Positions 1 through 6,109 of a stretch of DNA of 7,745 nucleotides are shown here, in pieces (the stretch's first letter is position 1; every line of letters starts with the position of its first letter). The DNA comes from Alphaproteobacteria bacterium. Its GTDB lineage: Bacteria; Pseudomonadota; Alphaproteobacteria; UBA6615. The notes beneath the pieces were generated by a model that did no database searches, was not told the origin of the DNA, and worked only from the letters and a program-made list of their open reading frames with translations. Location of the stretch: the NCBI GenBank assembly GCA_030831135.1, contig JAURLR010000356.1:1-7745 (forward strand), given 5' to 3'. The position numbers were made by a program, and so were the translations under genes.

Positions 1-52
1 CTTCGTACAGGATCTTGGCCTTGCCTTCATAGATTTTTCTGCGTTGCGACAT
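1..52 (-). CDS. purC: PurC, SAICAR synthase, N-terminal fragment
   Basis: Phosphoribosylaminoimidazole-succinocarboxamide synthase is the cytosolic de novo purine enzyme that joins CAIR to aspartate using ATP. Only the first 17 codons are inside the window. They read MSQRRKIYEGKAKILYE, which matches the very conserved PurC start (the R-[RK]-K-I-Y-E-G-K-A-K-I-L-Y-E strand). The gene continues past the left edge. A second in-frame ATG lies two codons upstream (complement of 56-58), giving an extra Met-Thr; neither start has a clear Shine-Dalgarno sequence, and I chose the inner one because it fits the family. purB, another purine gene, lies about 3.6 kb away on the same strand. PurB acts directly after PurC in the pathway, so the pairing supports the call. 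Confidence 0.88.
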   Translation of the reverse strand, partial: MSQRRKIYEGKAKILYE

Positions 53-120
53 GGTCATGAATTTCCGCGGGTTCAGCGCACGTCAGAAGGGCGCGCGAGT
101 CGGCGTTTCGAGGCTTGCGA

Positions 121-149
121 GGTATAGCAAGCGCGCGGCCTGCTCACAA
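121..149 (-). promoter_or_regulatory. Probable purC promoter with an overlapping inverted repeat
   Basis: On the minus strand a -35-like TTGTGA (complement of 144-149) and a -10-like TATACC (complement of 121-126) are separated by exactly 17 bp. This would start transcription near 114, leaving a leader of about 60 nt before purC. An inverted repeat, GCTTGC at 113-118 and GCAAGC at 127-132 with 8 bp between, brackets the -10 hexamer and could be an operator. GANTC sites lie just upstream at 152-156 and 175-179. Each hexamer matches the sigma-70 consensus at four of six bases. The rest of the 53-391 gap holds the palindromic repeat at 280-365 and nothing else I can name. Confidence 0.4.
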
Positions 150-279
150 TCGAATCACGGTGCGAAACAGCGCGGATTCCCGAAAAACCGGGCTTTGATG
201 TGGTACTTACCCACAAGGACGGTCGTGTGTATCGAAGGACTGCGACGTCAAGGGTGTGAGGTACTGACATCCAATTTTT

Positions 280-365
280 GTCATGGCCGGACTTGTTCCG
301 GCCATCCACGTCGATATGTCATGTGAATTCTGGACGTGGATGCCCGCAACACGTGCGGGCATGAC
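280..365. repeat. Composite palindromic repeat (REP-like), two hairpins plus a central stem
   Basis: An 86-bp element with imperfect terminal inverted repeats: the ends match at 10 of 12 bases when one is reverse-complemented. Three perfect 9-bp stems can form. ATGGCCGGA (283-291) pairs with TCCGGCCAT (297-305) over a 5-nt loop. ATCCACGTC (304-312) pairs with GACGTGGAT (333-341). ATGCCCGCA (340-348) pairs with TGCGGGCAT (354-362) over another 5-nt loop. The layout resembles the dispersed palindromic repeats with hairpins bracketing a CCACG core that are common in alphaproteobacterial chromosomes. It begins about 26 bp past the stop of the second SDR gene, so the transcript's 3' end could fold here, but no U-tract follows. 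Confidence 0.75.
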
Positions 366-391
366 GATGTTTGTGGGGACCTGCCGCAATC

Positions 392-1141
392 CTAGTAATC
401 CGCGCGGCCGCCGGAGATGTCGAAGACAGCGCCGGTCGTGAAGGAGCAATCCTCGGACATCGCCCATGCCGCGATGGCGGCAACCTCATCGGGTTCCACC
501 AGACGCCCGAGCGCCATACCCCCTTCGATCTGGGTGCGGTATTCGTCGGACAGCACATCGAAAAGTTCGGTGTTCGCCCCGCCTGGTGCCACGGCGTTTA
601 CGAGAACACCGGTCTTGGCGGTTTCTTTGGCGAGCGTCTTGGTCAGGCTGACCACCCCGGCCTTGGCCGCGGCATAGGGGGCGTTGGTGGGGGTTCCCAT
701 CTTGGCAGCGTTCGAGGCGATGTTGACGATCCGGCCATAGCCATTGTTCATCATGTGTGGCGCGATGGCGCGGCAGCACAGGAAGGTGCTGGTCAGGTTG
801 AGCTTGAGCATCCGTTCCCAATTGTCGACTGGTTGTTCCCAGATTTTCGCAATGGTGCCGACAACACCGGCGTTGTTGACGAAGATGTCCACATTTCCGA
901 AAGCCGCCATGGCGCGTGCAAGGCCCGTAGAAATGGCCTCGTGATCGGTCACGTCGACCACATCACCCCGAACCTGATCGGTCGACAGGCCACTCAGTTC
1001 GCTTTCCATCCGCGCCGAATCGATGTCCCACAATGTCACTTTTGCGCCGGATTCCAAGGCGCGCCGGACGATGGCAAGCCCGATACCCTTGGCACCGCCA
1101 GTGATGATGGCATGACGTCCATTCAGGTCGATCTTGTTCAT
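392..1141 (-). CDS. SDR family NAD(P)-dependent oxidoreductase (FabG-like)
   Basis: A classical short-chain dehydrogenase/reductase of 249 residues, the usual length. The Rossmann cofactor motif TGGAKGIG is at 14-21. Asp39 ends beta strand 2, where an acidic residue normally selects NAD(H) over NADP(H). NNAG is at 89-92. The catalytic tetrad can be read as Asn115, Ser143, Tyr156 and Lys160 (YAAAK), with the normal 12-residue gap between Ser and Tyr. It should oxidise or reduce a hydroxyl/keto group in the cytosol; the substrate cannot be told. Annotation pipelines often call such proteins 3-oxoacyl-ACP reductase, but a real FabG is normally NADPH-dependent and sits in a fatty-acid operon, so I would not use that name. 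It lies 27 bp after another SDR gene, which suggests cotranscription. A GAGAA sequence upstream could act as ribosome binding site. Confidence 0.9.
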   Translation of the reverse strand: MNKIDLNGRHAIITGGAKGIGLAIVRRALESGAKVTLWDIDSARMESELSGLSTDQVRGDVVDVTDHEAISTGLARAMAAFGNVDIFVNNAGVVGTIAKIWEQPVDNWERMLKLNLTSTFLCCRAIAPHMMNNGYGRIVNIASNAAKMGTPTNAPYAAAKAGVVSLTKTLAKETAKTGVLVNAVAPGGANTELFDVLSDEYRTQIEGGMALGRLVEPDEVAAIAAWAMSEDCSFTTGAVFDISGGRADY

Positions 1142-1168
1142 GGTCGTTCTCGCTGTCGGTCGAACCGG

Positions 1169-1939
1169 TTAGATCATGACCTCGCCGCCGCATACGGCGA
1201 TGGTCTGACCGGAGATGAAGGAACTTGCCGGGGAGGCAAGGAAGAGTGCGGTGCCGATCAGATCCTCGGGAGTGCCCGCGCGTTTCACCAGACGCTTGCT
1301 CTGAATGAATTCATGCAAATTGTCATCCATGCTCGCGTGATCGACCTCGGTCGTCGTGTAGCCGGGCATCAGCGTGTTCACGTTGATGTTGTAATCGCTC
1401 AATTCACGGGCGAGCACGCGGGTCATGCCGATGATCGCCGACTTGGACGTCACGTAATGCATGAAACCGGGGGCGCCTTGCGGCACGGTGCCCGAGGAGA
1501 CATTGATGATCCGTCCCTGTCTGGCCGTCCGCATAGCCGGTGCGACGGCACTGGCGCACAGATAGGAGCCGGTGATGTTGACCTGCATGACCAGGTTCCA
1601 CTCATCAAACGGGATTTCGTCAAACGGGCGCTGGGGGAGTGCGGCAAACACAGCGGCGTTGTTGATCAGCACATCGATCCGCCCGAAGGCGTCAAGCGTG
1701 CGAGCGGCCATAGCCTTGGTCGATGCCGGGTCGCTGACATCGGTCTGGACGGCCAGACATGTTCCGCCGGCAGCTTCGATCTCGCCGGCAACCTTTTCCA
1801 GATTTTCGGCATTGAGCTCGGCGAGAACGGGAATTGCGCCAGCCTCGGCAAAGGCCAGGGCGTATTCGCGGCCCAGTCCCTGGCCGGCACCGGTGATGAT
1901 CACCACACGGTCACTGACGTCGAATCGATTGTTTGTCAT
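1169..1939 (-). CDS. SDR family oxidoreductase, second copy type
   Basis: A 256-residue classical short-chain dehydrogenase. Cofactor motif TGAGQGLG is at 16-23 and Glu41 ends beta strand 2, again suggesting NAD(H). NNAA is at 93-96, and the catalytic residues are Asn121, Ser149, Tyr162 and Lys166 (YVTSK). I start at the ATG complementary to 1937-1939 because AGGGA (complement of 1946-1950) lies 6 nt upstream and the protein then begins a few residues before the Rossmann strand, as in the family. The frame stays open 35 codons further upstream, but that would overlap the TANGO2 gene and adds no recognisable sequence. It is clearly different in sequence from the SDR that follows, so the pair is not a recent tandem duplication. 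The substrate is unknown. Confidence 0.9.
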   Translation of the reverse strand: MTNNRFDVSDRVVIITGAGQGLGREYALAFAEAGAIPVLAELNAENLEKVAGEIEAAGGTCLAVQTDVSDPASTKAMAARTLDAFGRIDVLINNAAVFAALPQRPFDEIPFDEWNLVMQVNITGSYLCASAVAPAMRTARQGRIINVSSGTVPQGAPGFMHYVTSKSAIIGMTRVLARELSDYNINVNTLMPGYTTTEVDHASMDDNLHEFIQSKRLVKRAGTPEDLIGTALFLASPASSFISGQTIAVCGGEVMI

Positions 1940-1997
1940 GAAAGATCCCTGAATTGATATTTGCTGTTGGCCGAAGCTTAACCCGGCGCGGCAGACT

Positions 1998-2762
1998 TCA
2001 TGAGTCTGTTTCCATGTCTGCGATGTTCTCAAACGGATGTGCATCCGGTCGGCCGCCGGCGAATCTCCAGATCCGCTTGCGATCCGGGTGATCGGCTGAG
2101 GGCAGGGCGATCAAGCTGCTGGAGACAGTGCCGTAACCTCTGTCTGTCACAATGCACATGGTCTCGCGTGGGTCTTCTTCGTCGTCCTGAAGCCGGGTGC
2201 GCAGCAGGTTTTCCCAGTCGGACCAGTCGCCAGCCTCTGTATCGGGTTCTGCGGCATTCTGGAACATCGGCAAAAACCGCCCGATCCGCACGCTGTCAGT
2301 ATCATCGATCTCGCGCGACGTGATCATGTGCAGCCCGGCGGGCACCTCGTGCACGGTGACCGCAGCATCCTCGGTTCCGCGCACCCAGTAGGCGTTGTGA
2401 TTGTCCGCAATCATAAGGTTGAAAGACCGGTAGGCGCGCCCGTCCAGTTCGGCCATGGCTTCCGCAGCCATCAAGGCGTCGGGATGATCCACGGCGTCCA
2501 GAACCAGTTCGCCGCGCGAGCGTTTGCCCGTGGTCGGCCCCAGAGAGCCTTCCCGGTTCAGCACGGCAGCCACGACGTTGGTGTCGTTGGCCGCCAGCCA
2601 GGTACCGCCAGCCAGTTCGTCCAGTCCGCCGACAACATCAGGACGATCAGTCCAGTGACGTGCGGGCGGCTGCCAGGGACGGTCTGTCATCTCATCCCGG
2701 TTGGCGGCGATCAGCACCGGCCAGTCATGGCCGGGGCGGCGAAGAATGATGAATGTACACAT
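1998..2762 (-). CDS. TANGO2/NRDE family protein
   Basis: A 254-residue member of the NRDE (TANGO2) family, full length. It opens with Met-Cys-Thr, leaving Cys2 at the N terminus after Met removal, the position expected of an Ntn-hydrolase-type nucleophile. The naming motif AANRDE is at 19-24. GGTWLA (52-57), LNR (68-70), SRGELVLDA (82-90) and FNLMIAD (114-120) are further family landmarks. Human TANGO2 loss causes a metabolic crisis disease, and animal and bacterial homologues have been proposed to move haem; the molecular activity is still unsettled. No signal peptide or membrane segment is visible, so I expect a cytosolic protein. No Shine-Dalgarno is seen, but the MCT start is typical. It is followed 58 bp on by two SDR genes on the same strand. 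Confidence 0.9.
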   Translation of the reverse strand: MCTFIILRRPGHDWPVLIAANRDEMTDRPWQPPARHWTDRPDVVGGLDELAGGTWLAANDTNVVAAVLNREGSLGPTTGKRSRGELVLDAVDHPDALMAAEAMAELDGRAYRSFNLMIADNHNAYWVRGTEDAAVTVHEVPAGLHMITSREIDDTDSVRIGRFLPMFQNAAEPDTEAGDWSDWENLLRTRLQDDEEDPRETMCIVTDRGYGTVSSSLIALPSADHPDRKRIWRFAGGRPDAHPFENIADMETDS

Positions 2763-2772
2763 GAGATTTCAA

Positions 2773-2801
2773 TTCAAACTGGCGGGTTGCAGCACTATAT
2801 C
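2773..2801 (+). promoter_or_regulatory. Possible promoter of the zeta-subunit gene
   Basis: The 88-bp gap between the divergent TANGO2 and zeta genes is AT-richer than its surroundings. TTCAAA (2773-2778) and TATATC (2796-2801), 17 bp apart, form a plausible plus-strand promoter. An 8-bp inverted repeat, CGGGTTGC (2783-2790) and GCAACCCG (2829-2836), brackets the -10 and likely start region. All of this is by eye against the sigma-70 consensus, and other hexamer choices exist. Confidence 0.3.
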
Positions 2802-2850
2802 TATGGGAGAACAATAAACGGCAAGTCCGCAACCCGGAGAGCATTGAGAA

Positions 2851-3174
2851 ATGGCGAGTTTTGACGATCGTGAAAAAGGCTTTGAAAACAAGTTCAAGCG
2901 TGACGAGGAGCTGAGATTCAAGGCCACTGCACGTCGCAACAAGCTGCTCGGGCTTTGGGCGGCTGACCTGATGGGGATCACCGGTCCGGATGCGGAAGCT
3001 TATGCCAAGGAAGTCGTGAAATCCGACTTCGAGCGTCCCGGCGATGAAGATGTGCTGGAAAAGGTCCATGGCGACCTTCAGGCCAAAGGTCTCGACACAT
3101 CAGAGCATGTCGTGCGCAAGCACATGGATGATCTGATGGGCACCGCCGTTCAGCAGATCGAAAAGGGCGTATAA
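2851..3174 (+). CDS. F1Fo-ATPase inhibitor subunit zeta (DUF1476)
   Basis: A 107-residue protein that matches the alphaproteobacterial ATPase inhibitor zeta family, first characterised in Paracoccus denitrificans. Zeta binds the F1 part of ATP synthase and blocks wasteful ATP hydrolysis while allowing synthesis. The charged N-terminal stretch (about 1-20) corresponds to the inhibitory region, which is flexible when free. The strongly conserved core RFKATARRNKLLGLWAA lies at 22-38, followed by a helical C-terminal domain. GGAGAG at 2836-2841 is a ribosome binding site 9 nt before the ATG. The gene diverges from TANGO2 and converges on DUF1491/purB. Zeta genes often sit near purB and purC in this class, as here, although in this window each purine gene is on the opposite strand. 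Confidence 0.92.
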   Translation: MASFDDREKGFENKFKRDEELRFKATARRNKLLGLWAADLMGITGPDAEAYAKEVVKSDFERPGDEDVLEKVHGDLQAKGLDTSEHVVRKHMDDLMGTAVQQIEKGV

Positions 3175-3190
3175 ACAGACGCCTTCCCGA

Positions 3191-3326
3191 GCATCCTTCG
3201 AGACGGCGCTTCGCGCCTCCTCAGGATGAGGCCCGTGCTTTACCAAACATCCTCATCCTGAGGAGGGCCCCTTCGAGACGCCACTTTCGGCGGCTCTTCG
3301 GGACAGGGGCCCGTCTCGAAGGATGC
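3191..3326. repeat. Nested inverted repeat between convergent genes, possible bidirectional terminator
   Basis: Two perfect 16-bp inverted repeats are nested. The outer arms are GCATCCTTCGAGACGG (3191-3206) and its reverse complement at 3311-3326. The inner arms are CCTCCTCAGGATGAGG (3216-3231) and its reverse complement at 3251-3266. A partial third copy of the CTTCGAGACG core is at 3271-3280. The CCTTCGAGAC / TCCTCAGGATGAGG words belong to a dispersed intergenic repeat that I recognise from many alphaproteobacterial genomes. It fills nearly all of the 165-bp gap between the ends of the zeta and DUF1491 genes, so the RNA from either side would fold strongly at its 3' end. No ORF or transposase is associated. 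Confidence 0.8.
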
Positions 3327-3339
3327 TTGTCGGGCTCTT

Positions 3340-3672
3340 CTAAAAATCCTCGTAAGGGTGCCAGCCTTCGCGGTGTTCGATCTCGATCACCCAGAGGTCG
3401 GGGTCACGCGACACCGCGCGTTCCACATAGGCGGTGGCCTCGGCGCTTGTCAGGGCTGCGCCCTCCTGAACGGGAAACCATGTCAGCTTGCCGTCCAGGT
3501 CGCGTGACTGGGTCAGGATCAGATATCCCCGGTCGCGCCGGTCGAGCTTCAGCATCACGGTGCCGGAGTTCTTTTCGCCCTTGTGAATGACCACGGCCGG
3601 CACCGCCTCAAGCGAACAGCGGTGCAGACCCGCACTCACCCAGAGTTCGGTGGGGAGGCGGTCGTCACTCAT
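3340..3672 (-). CDS. DUF1491 family protein
   Basis: A 110-residue protein matching the alphaproteobacterial DUF1491 family, whose function is not known. Family landmarks are the LWVSAGLHRC-type opening strand (10-19), the KGEKNSGTVMLKL segment (31-43) and the highly conserved RDPDLWVIEIE block (89-99), followed by a short His-Pro acidic tail. No membrane segment, signal peptide or catalytic motif can be seen; it looks like a small soluble alpha/beta protein. It starts 11 bp after the purB stop on the same strand, with an AGG in that gap as a weak ribosome binding site, so it is probably cotranscribed with purB. Its stop lies 13 bp from the nested repeat. Confidence 0.85.
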   Translation of the reverse strand: MSDDRLPTELWVSAGLHRCSLEAVPAVVIHKGEKNSGTVMLKLDRRDRGYLILTQSRDLDGKLTWFPVQEGAALTSAEATAYVERAVSRDPDLWVIEIEHREGWHPYEDF

Positions 3673-3683
3673 CTTTGCCCTGT

Positions 3684-4997
3684 TCAGGCACTGCCAAAGA
3701 CGCGGGCGAAGATCGTGTCGACATGCTTGGTGTGGTAGCCCATGTCGAAGGAGGCCGCGAGGTCCTCGGCTGAAATCTTCGCTGCGACTTCCGCATCGGA
3801 TTGCAGGAAGGACAGAAAGACACCTTCGCGCTCGGCCTCGGGCAGTGCCCAGACCTTCATGGCATTCCGCTGGACGGCCAGATAGGAGTCTTCGCGGCTC
3901 AGACCGGCCTGGGTGAGGGCCAGAAGAACGCGCTGGGAGTGTACAAGCCCGCCAAGCTTTTCCAGATTTGCGTTCATGGCGTCGGGATAGATCATCATCT
4001 TCTCGACCACGCCGGTCAGGCGCACCAGTGCAAAATCGAGCGTGACCGTGGCATCCGGGCCGAACATGCGTTCCACGGAGGAATGCGAGATGTCCCGCTC
4101 ATGCCACAGCGCGACATTTTCAAGCGCGGGCACAACGGCGGCGCGAACCACACGGGCCAGCCCGGTCAGGTTCTCGGTCAGGATCGGATTGCGCTTGTGG
4201 GGCATGGCGCTGGAACCCTTTTGCCCGACGGCAAAGAACTCCTCGACTTCGCGCACTTCGGTTCGCTGCAGGTGCCGCACTTCCACCGAAAGGCGTTCGA
4301 CGGCGCTGGCGATCACCGCGAGGGTGGCAAAAAACATCGCGTGACGAGCGCGCGGGATCACCTGGGTCGAAACCGGTTCGATGGTCAGTCCCATCTTGTC
4401 GGCGACATGCTGCTCCACGGCGGGATCGATATTGGCGAAAGTGCCGACAGCACCGGAGATCGCACAGGTGGCGATTTCTGCCCGCGCGGCGACCATGCGA
4501 TCCCGGCAGCGGGCGAACTCGGCGTAATGACCGGCAAGCTTCAGGCCGAAGGTGGTCGGTTCGGCATGGATGCCGTGGCTGCGCCCGATGCAGACCGTGT
4601 TCTTGTGTTCGCGCGCGCGTTTCTCCAGCGCGGCGAGCAGCGCGTCGAGGTCGGCGAGAAGAAGGTCACTGGCCTGCGCCAGCTGTACCGACAGGCAGGT
4701 GTCGAGCACATCGGATGATGTCATGCCCTGATGCACGAAACGGGCGTCGTCTCCCACATGTTCGGCAAGGTTGGTCAGGAAGGCGATGACATCGTGGCGG
4801 GTTTCGCGCTCGATTTCATCGATCCGGTCGATCTCCCACGCGCCCTTTTTCCAGACTTCCTCGGCGGCTGATTTGGGAATCACCCCCAGTTCGGCTTGCG
4901 CGTCACAGGCATGGGCTTCGATTTCGAACCAGATGCGGAACTTGTTCTCCGGTTCCCATATGGCGGTCATTTCGGGTCGGCTGTAGCGGGGTATCAT
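3684..4997 (-). CDS. purB: PurB, adenylosuccinate lyase
   Basis: Adenylosuccinate lyase acts twice in purine synthesis, splitting fumarate from SAICAR and from adenylosuccinate. The 437-residue product has the length of the shorter, Bacillus/Thermotoga-like form of the enzyme. His68 (in RHDVIAF), the TSSDVLDT substrate loop (93-100) and His141 (in GRSHGIHAEPT, 138-148) match the known active site. The fumarase/lyase superfamily signature GSSAMPHKRNP is at 261-271 and contains the catalytic serine. I start at the ATG complementary to 4995-4997 because MIPRYSRPEM is the family's usual beginning; the frame is open for 21 more codons upstream without homology. GAAGG (complement of 5010-5014) is a somewhat distant ribosome binding site. 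It probably forms an operon with the DUF1491 gene and diverges from the aldolase-fold gene. Confidence 0.97.
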   Translation of the reverse strand: MIPRYSRPEMTAIWEPENKFRIWFEIEAHACDAQAELGVIPKSAAEEVWKKGAWEIDRIDEIERETRHDVIAFLTNLAEHVGDDARFVHQGMTSSDVLDTCLSVQLAQASDLLLADLDALLAALEKRAREHKNTVCIGRSHGIHAEPTTFGLKLAGHYAEFARCRDRMVAARAEIATCAISGAVGTFANIDPAVEQHVADKMGLTIEPVSTQVIPRARHAMFFATLAVIASAVERLSVEVRHLQRTEVREVEEFFAVGQKGSSAMPHKRNPILTENLTGLARVVRAAVVPALENVALWHERDISHSSVERMFGPDATVTLDFALVRLTGVVEKMMIYPDAMNANLEKLGGLVHSQRVLLALTQAGLSREDSYLAVQRNAMKVWALPEAEREGVFLSFLQSDAEVAAKISAEDLAASFDMGYHTKHVDTIFARVFGSA

Positions 4998-5030
4998 GAG
5001 CGTCGTGAACCTTCGTGGGAATTTCGCGTC

Positions 5031-5060
5031 AAAATAGGCGAGCGAGTGATACCCCGGCAA
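5031..5060 (-). promoter_or_regulatory. Possible purB promoter
   Basis: On the minus strand TTGCCG (complement of 5055-5060) and TATTTT (complement of 5031-5036) are 18 bp apart, four of six matches each to the sigma-70 hexamers. Transcription would begin about 27 nt before purB. The 144-bp divergent gap also has to hold the promoter of the plus-strand aldolase-fold gene, for which I found no convincing hexamers. Confidence 0.3.
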
Positions 5061-5141
5061 GGCGAGTCGGGCGTTGCGGGCGGGGCGCGGGGACGGTTAG
5101 TTTGCTTCGGATCGGGTCATCAGCAAACACGCGGAACCATA

Positions 5142-5876
5142 ATGAGCATTGCAACCGATATCCAGAACGCGCGAACCACGCTGGCCGCCACCTTTCGCTG
5201 GGCGGCACGGCTGGGGTTTCACGAGGGAATCTGCAACCACTTCAGCCTGATGGTGCCGGGCCGGGATGACCTGTTTCTGATCAATGCACATGGCACCCAT
5301 TGGTCGCGGATCACGGCCAGCAGCCTGATGCTGCTGAACGCCGAGGGTGAGATTGTCGAAGGTGAGGGGCGGGTCGAGGACACCGCGCTTTATATCCACT
5401 GGCGGGTCCATCGTGCCGTTCCCCATGCCCGTTGTGTCCTGCACACCCACATGCCCTATGCGACGGCGCTGACAAGCCTGGAAGACCAGCGGCTCCATAT
5501 GTGCAACCAGAACTGTGTCCGGTTCCACGACCGTATCGTTTACGACGACGCCTATAACGGACTGGCCCTGGACAATGACGAGGGGGACCGGATTTCGGAG
5601 GCACTGGGTGATCGTGACGTGATGTTTATGGGCAATCACGGAATTCTTGTCGTCGGGCGGTCGCTGGCAAACGCCTGGGATGATCTCTATTACCTCGAAC
5701 GCGCCTGTGAAAATCAGGTTCTGGCCATGAGCACAGGACTACCGTTGCGCGAAATTCCAAGCCAGTTGGTGCAAGCCACAAAGAACCAGATTCTCAGTGA
5801 TGCGACCTACGGGGAAGGTCATCTGGCCGCAATCTGTGAAGTTCTCGATAAGGAAGATCCCGAATACCGTCTGTAA
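5142..5876 (+). CDS. Class II aldolase/adducin family protein
   Basis: A 244-residue protein with the class II aldolase/adducin (AraD/FucA-like) fold. Family members are zinc aldolases or epimerases acting on sugar phosphates, or relatives of unknown activity. The N-terminal segment HEGICNHFSL (27-36) matches the family's Gly/Asn substrate loop, and INAHGTHWSRIT (47-58) follows. His101 and His103 (VLHTHMP) and His166 (MGNHGI) should be the three zinc ligands. By spacing to His101, the FucA catalytic Glu73 falls at Ala82, so aldol cleavage by the usual route is doubtful. I start at ATG 5142 because it fits the family N terminus and has GGAA 5 nt upstream; the frame is open far upstream but there overlaps purB. 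It is not part of the purine operon. The substrate is unknown. Confidence 0.87.
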   Translation: MSIATDIQNARTTLAATFRWAARLGFHEGICNHFSLMVPGRDDLFLINAHGTHWSRITASSLMLLNAEGEIVEGEGRVEDTALYIHWRVHRAVPHARCVLHTHMPYATALTSLEDQRLHMCNQNCVRFHDRIVYDDAYNGLALDNDEGDRISEALGDRDVMFMGNHGILVVGRSLANAWDDLYYLERACENQVLAMSTGLPLREIPSQLVQATKNQILSDATYGEGHLAAICEVLDKEDPEYRL

Positions 5877-5925
5877 TCCCACCGATTCGCTGGGATGTTG
5901 AATGCGATATTACCGTTTTGTGACG

Positions 5926-5941
5926 TTAACGCGTCCTTAAC
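5926..5941 (+). promoter_or_regulatory. CtrA-binding site (TTAA-N7-TTAAC)
   Basis: TTAA at 5926-5929, seven bases, then TTAAC at 5937-5941 is an exact match to the full CtrA box, the target of the cell-cycle and motility response regulator of Alphaproteobacteria. It lies 45 bp before the start of a 40-codon plus-strand ORF. The gene on the other side is the 3' end of the aldolase-fold gene, and radC faces the opposite way, so the small ORF is the only visible target. TTAACG could double as a -35 hexamer. GANTC sites, the CcrM methylation target, are at 5884-5888 and 5953-5957 on either side. Binding itself is inferred. Confidence 0.6.
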
Positions 5942-5986
5942 GGCCTGCGCGCGATTCTGGGGTACACGCATAAGGCGAGGAATGTG

Positions 5987-6109
5987 ATGTCTCTGGTACA
6001 CGCTGGTACGATCCCGGCCCGACGAACGATCTTCAAGCGACACAACCGCTGGCCCGGTGTCTGTCGTCGTTTGTTCGTGCTGACCATCGTCATGATTGCC
6101 GCTGTCTGA
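5987..6109 (+). CDS. Small ORF, 40 residues, basic with hydrophobic C-terminus
   Basis: I do not recognise this protein. ATG 5987 is preceded by AAGGCGAGGA (5972-5981), with GAGG placed 6 nt before the start, the best Shine-Dalgarno in the window. The 40-residue product has a strongly basic middle (many Arg and Lys between 11 and 29, with Cys26) and ends in a hydrophobic run LFVLTIVMIAAV (29-40). That run is short for a full transmembrane helix, but with the preceding arginines it could anchor at the inner membrane with its tail outward. An upstream CtrA box suggests cell-cycle or motility-linked expression. The stop falls inside a small hairpin. It could be a real small protein, or the start of a regulatory leader; chance cannot be excluded. 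Confidence 0.45.
   Translation: MSLVHAGTIPARRTIFKRHNRWPGVCRRLFVLTIVMIAAV

Noticed and set aside
51..326. A 91-codon plus-strand frame over the purC promoter and the palindromic repeat
   Set aside because: It runs antisense into the purC start, has no ribosome binding site and ends inside a repeat; its composition looks non-coding.
371..1957. A 528-codon open plus-strand frame running antisense across both SDR genes
   Set aside because: It covers two full SDR genes with intact catalytic motifs on the other strand, matches no family I know, and long antisense open frames are common in GC-rich coding DNA.
2783..2836. 8-bp inverted repeat CGGGTTGC/GCAACCCG before the zeta gene as an operator
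   Set aside because: The arms are 38 bp apart and short, so chance is a fair explanation; noted under the promoter only.
3191..3326. CRISPR array or insertion-sequence ends
   Set aside because: The repeats are inverted and nested, not regularly spaced direct repeats, and there is no transposase, cas gene or target duplication.
3801..4718. A 305-codon plus-strand open frame opposite purB
   Set aside because: It is a shadow of purB codon bias; the purB product on the minus strand has all active-site motifs, and this frame has no recognisable domain.
4896..5141. Upstream extension of the aldolase-fold reading frame
   Set aside because: It would overlap the purB start and its promoter, and the added residues look unlike the family; the ATG at 5142 fits the family N-terminus.
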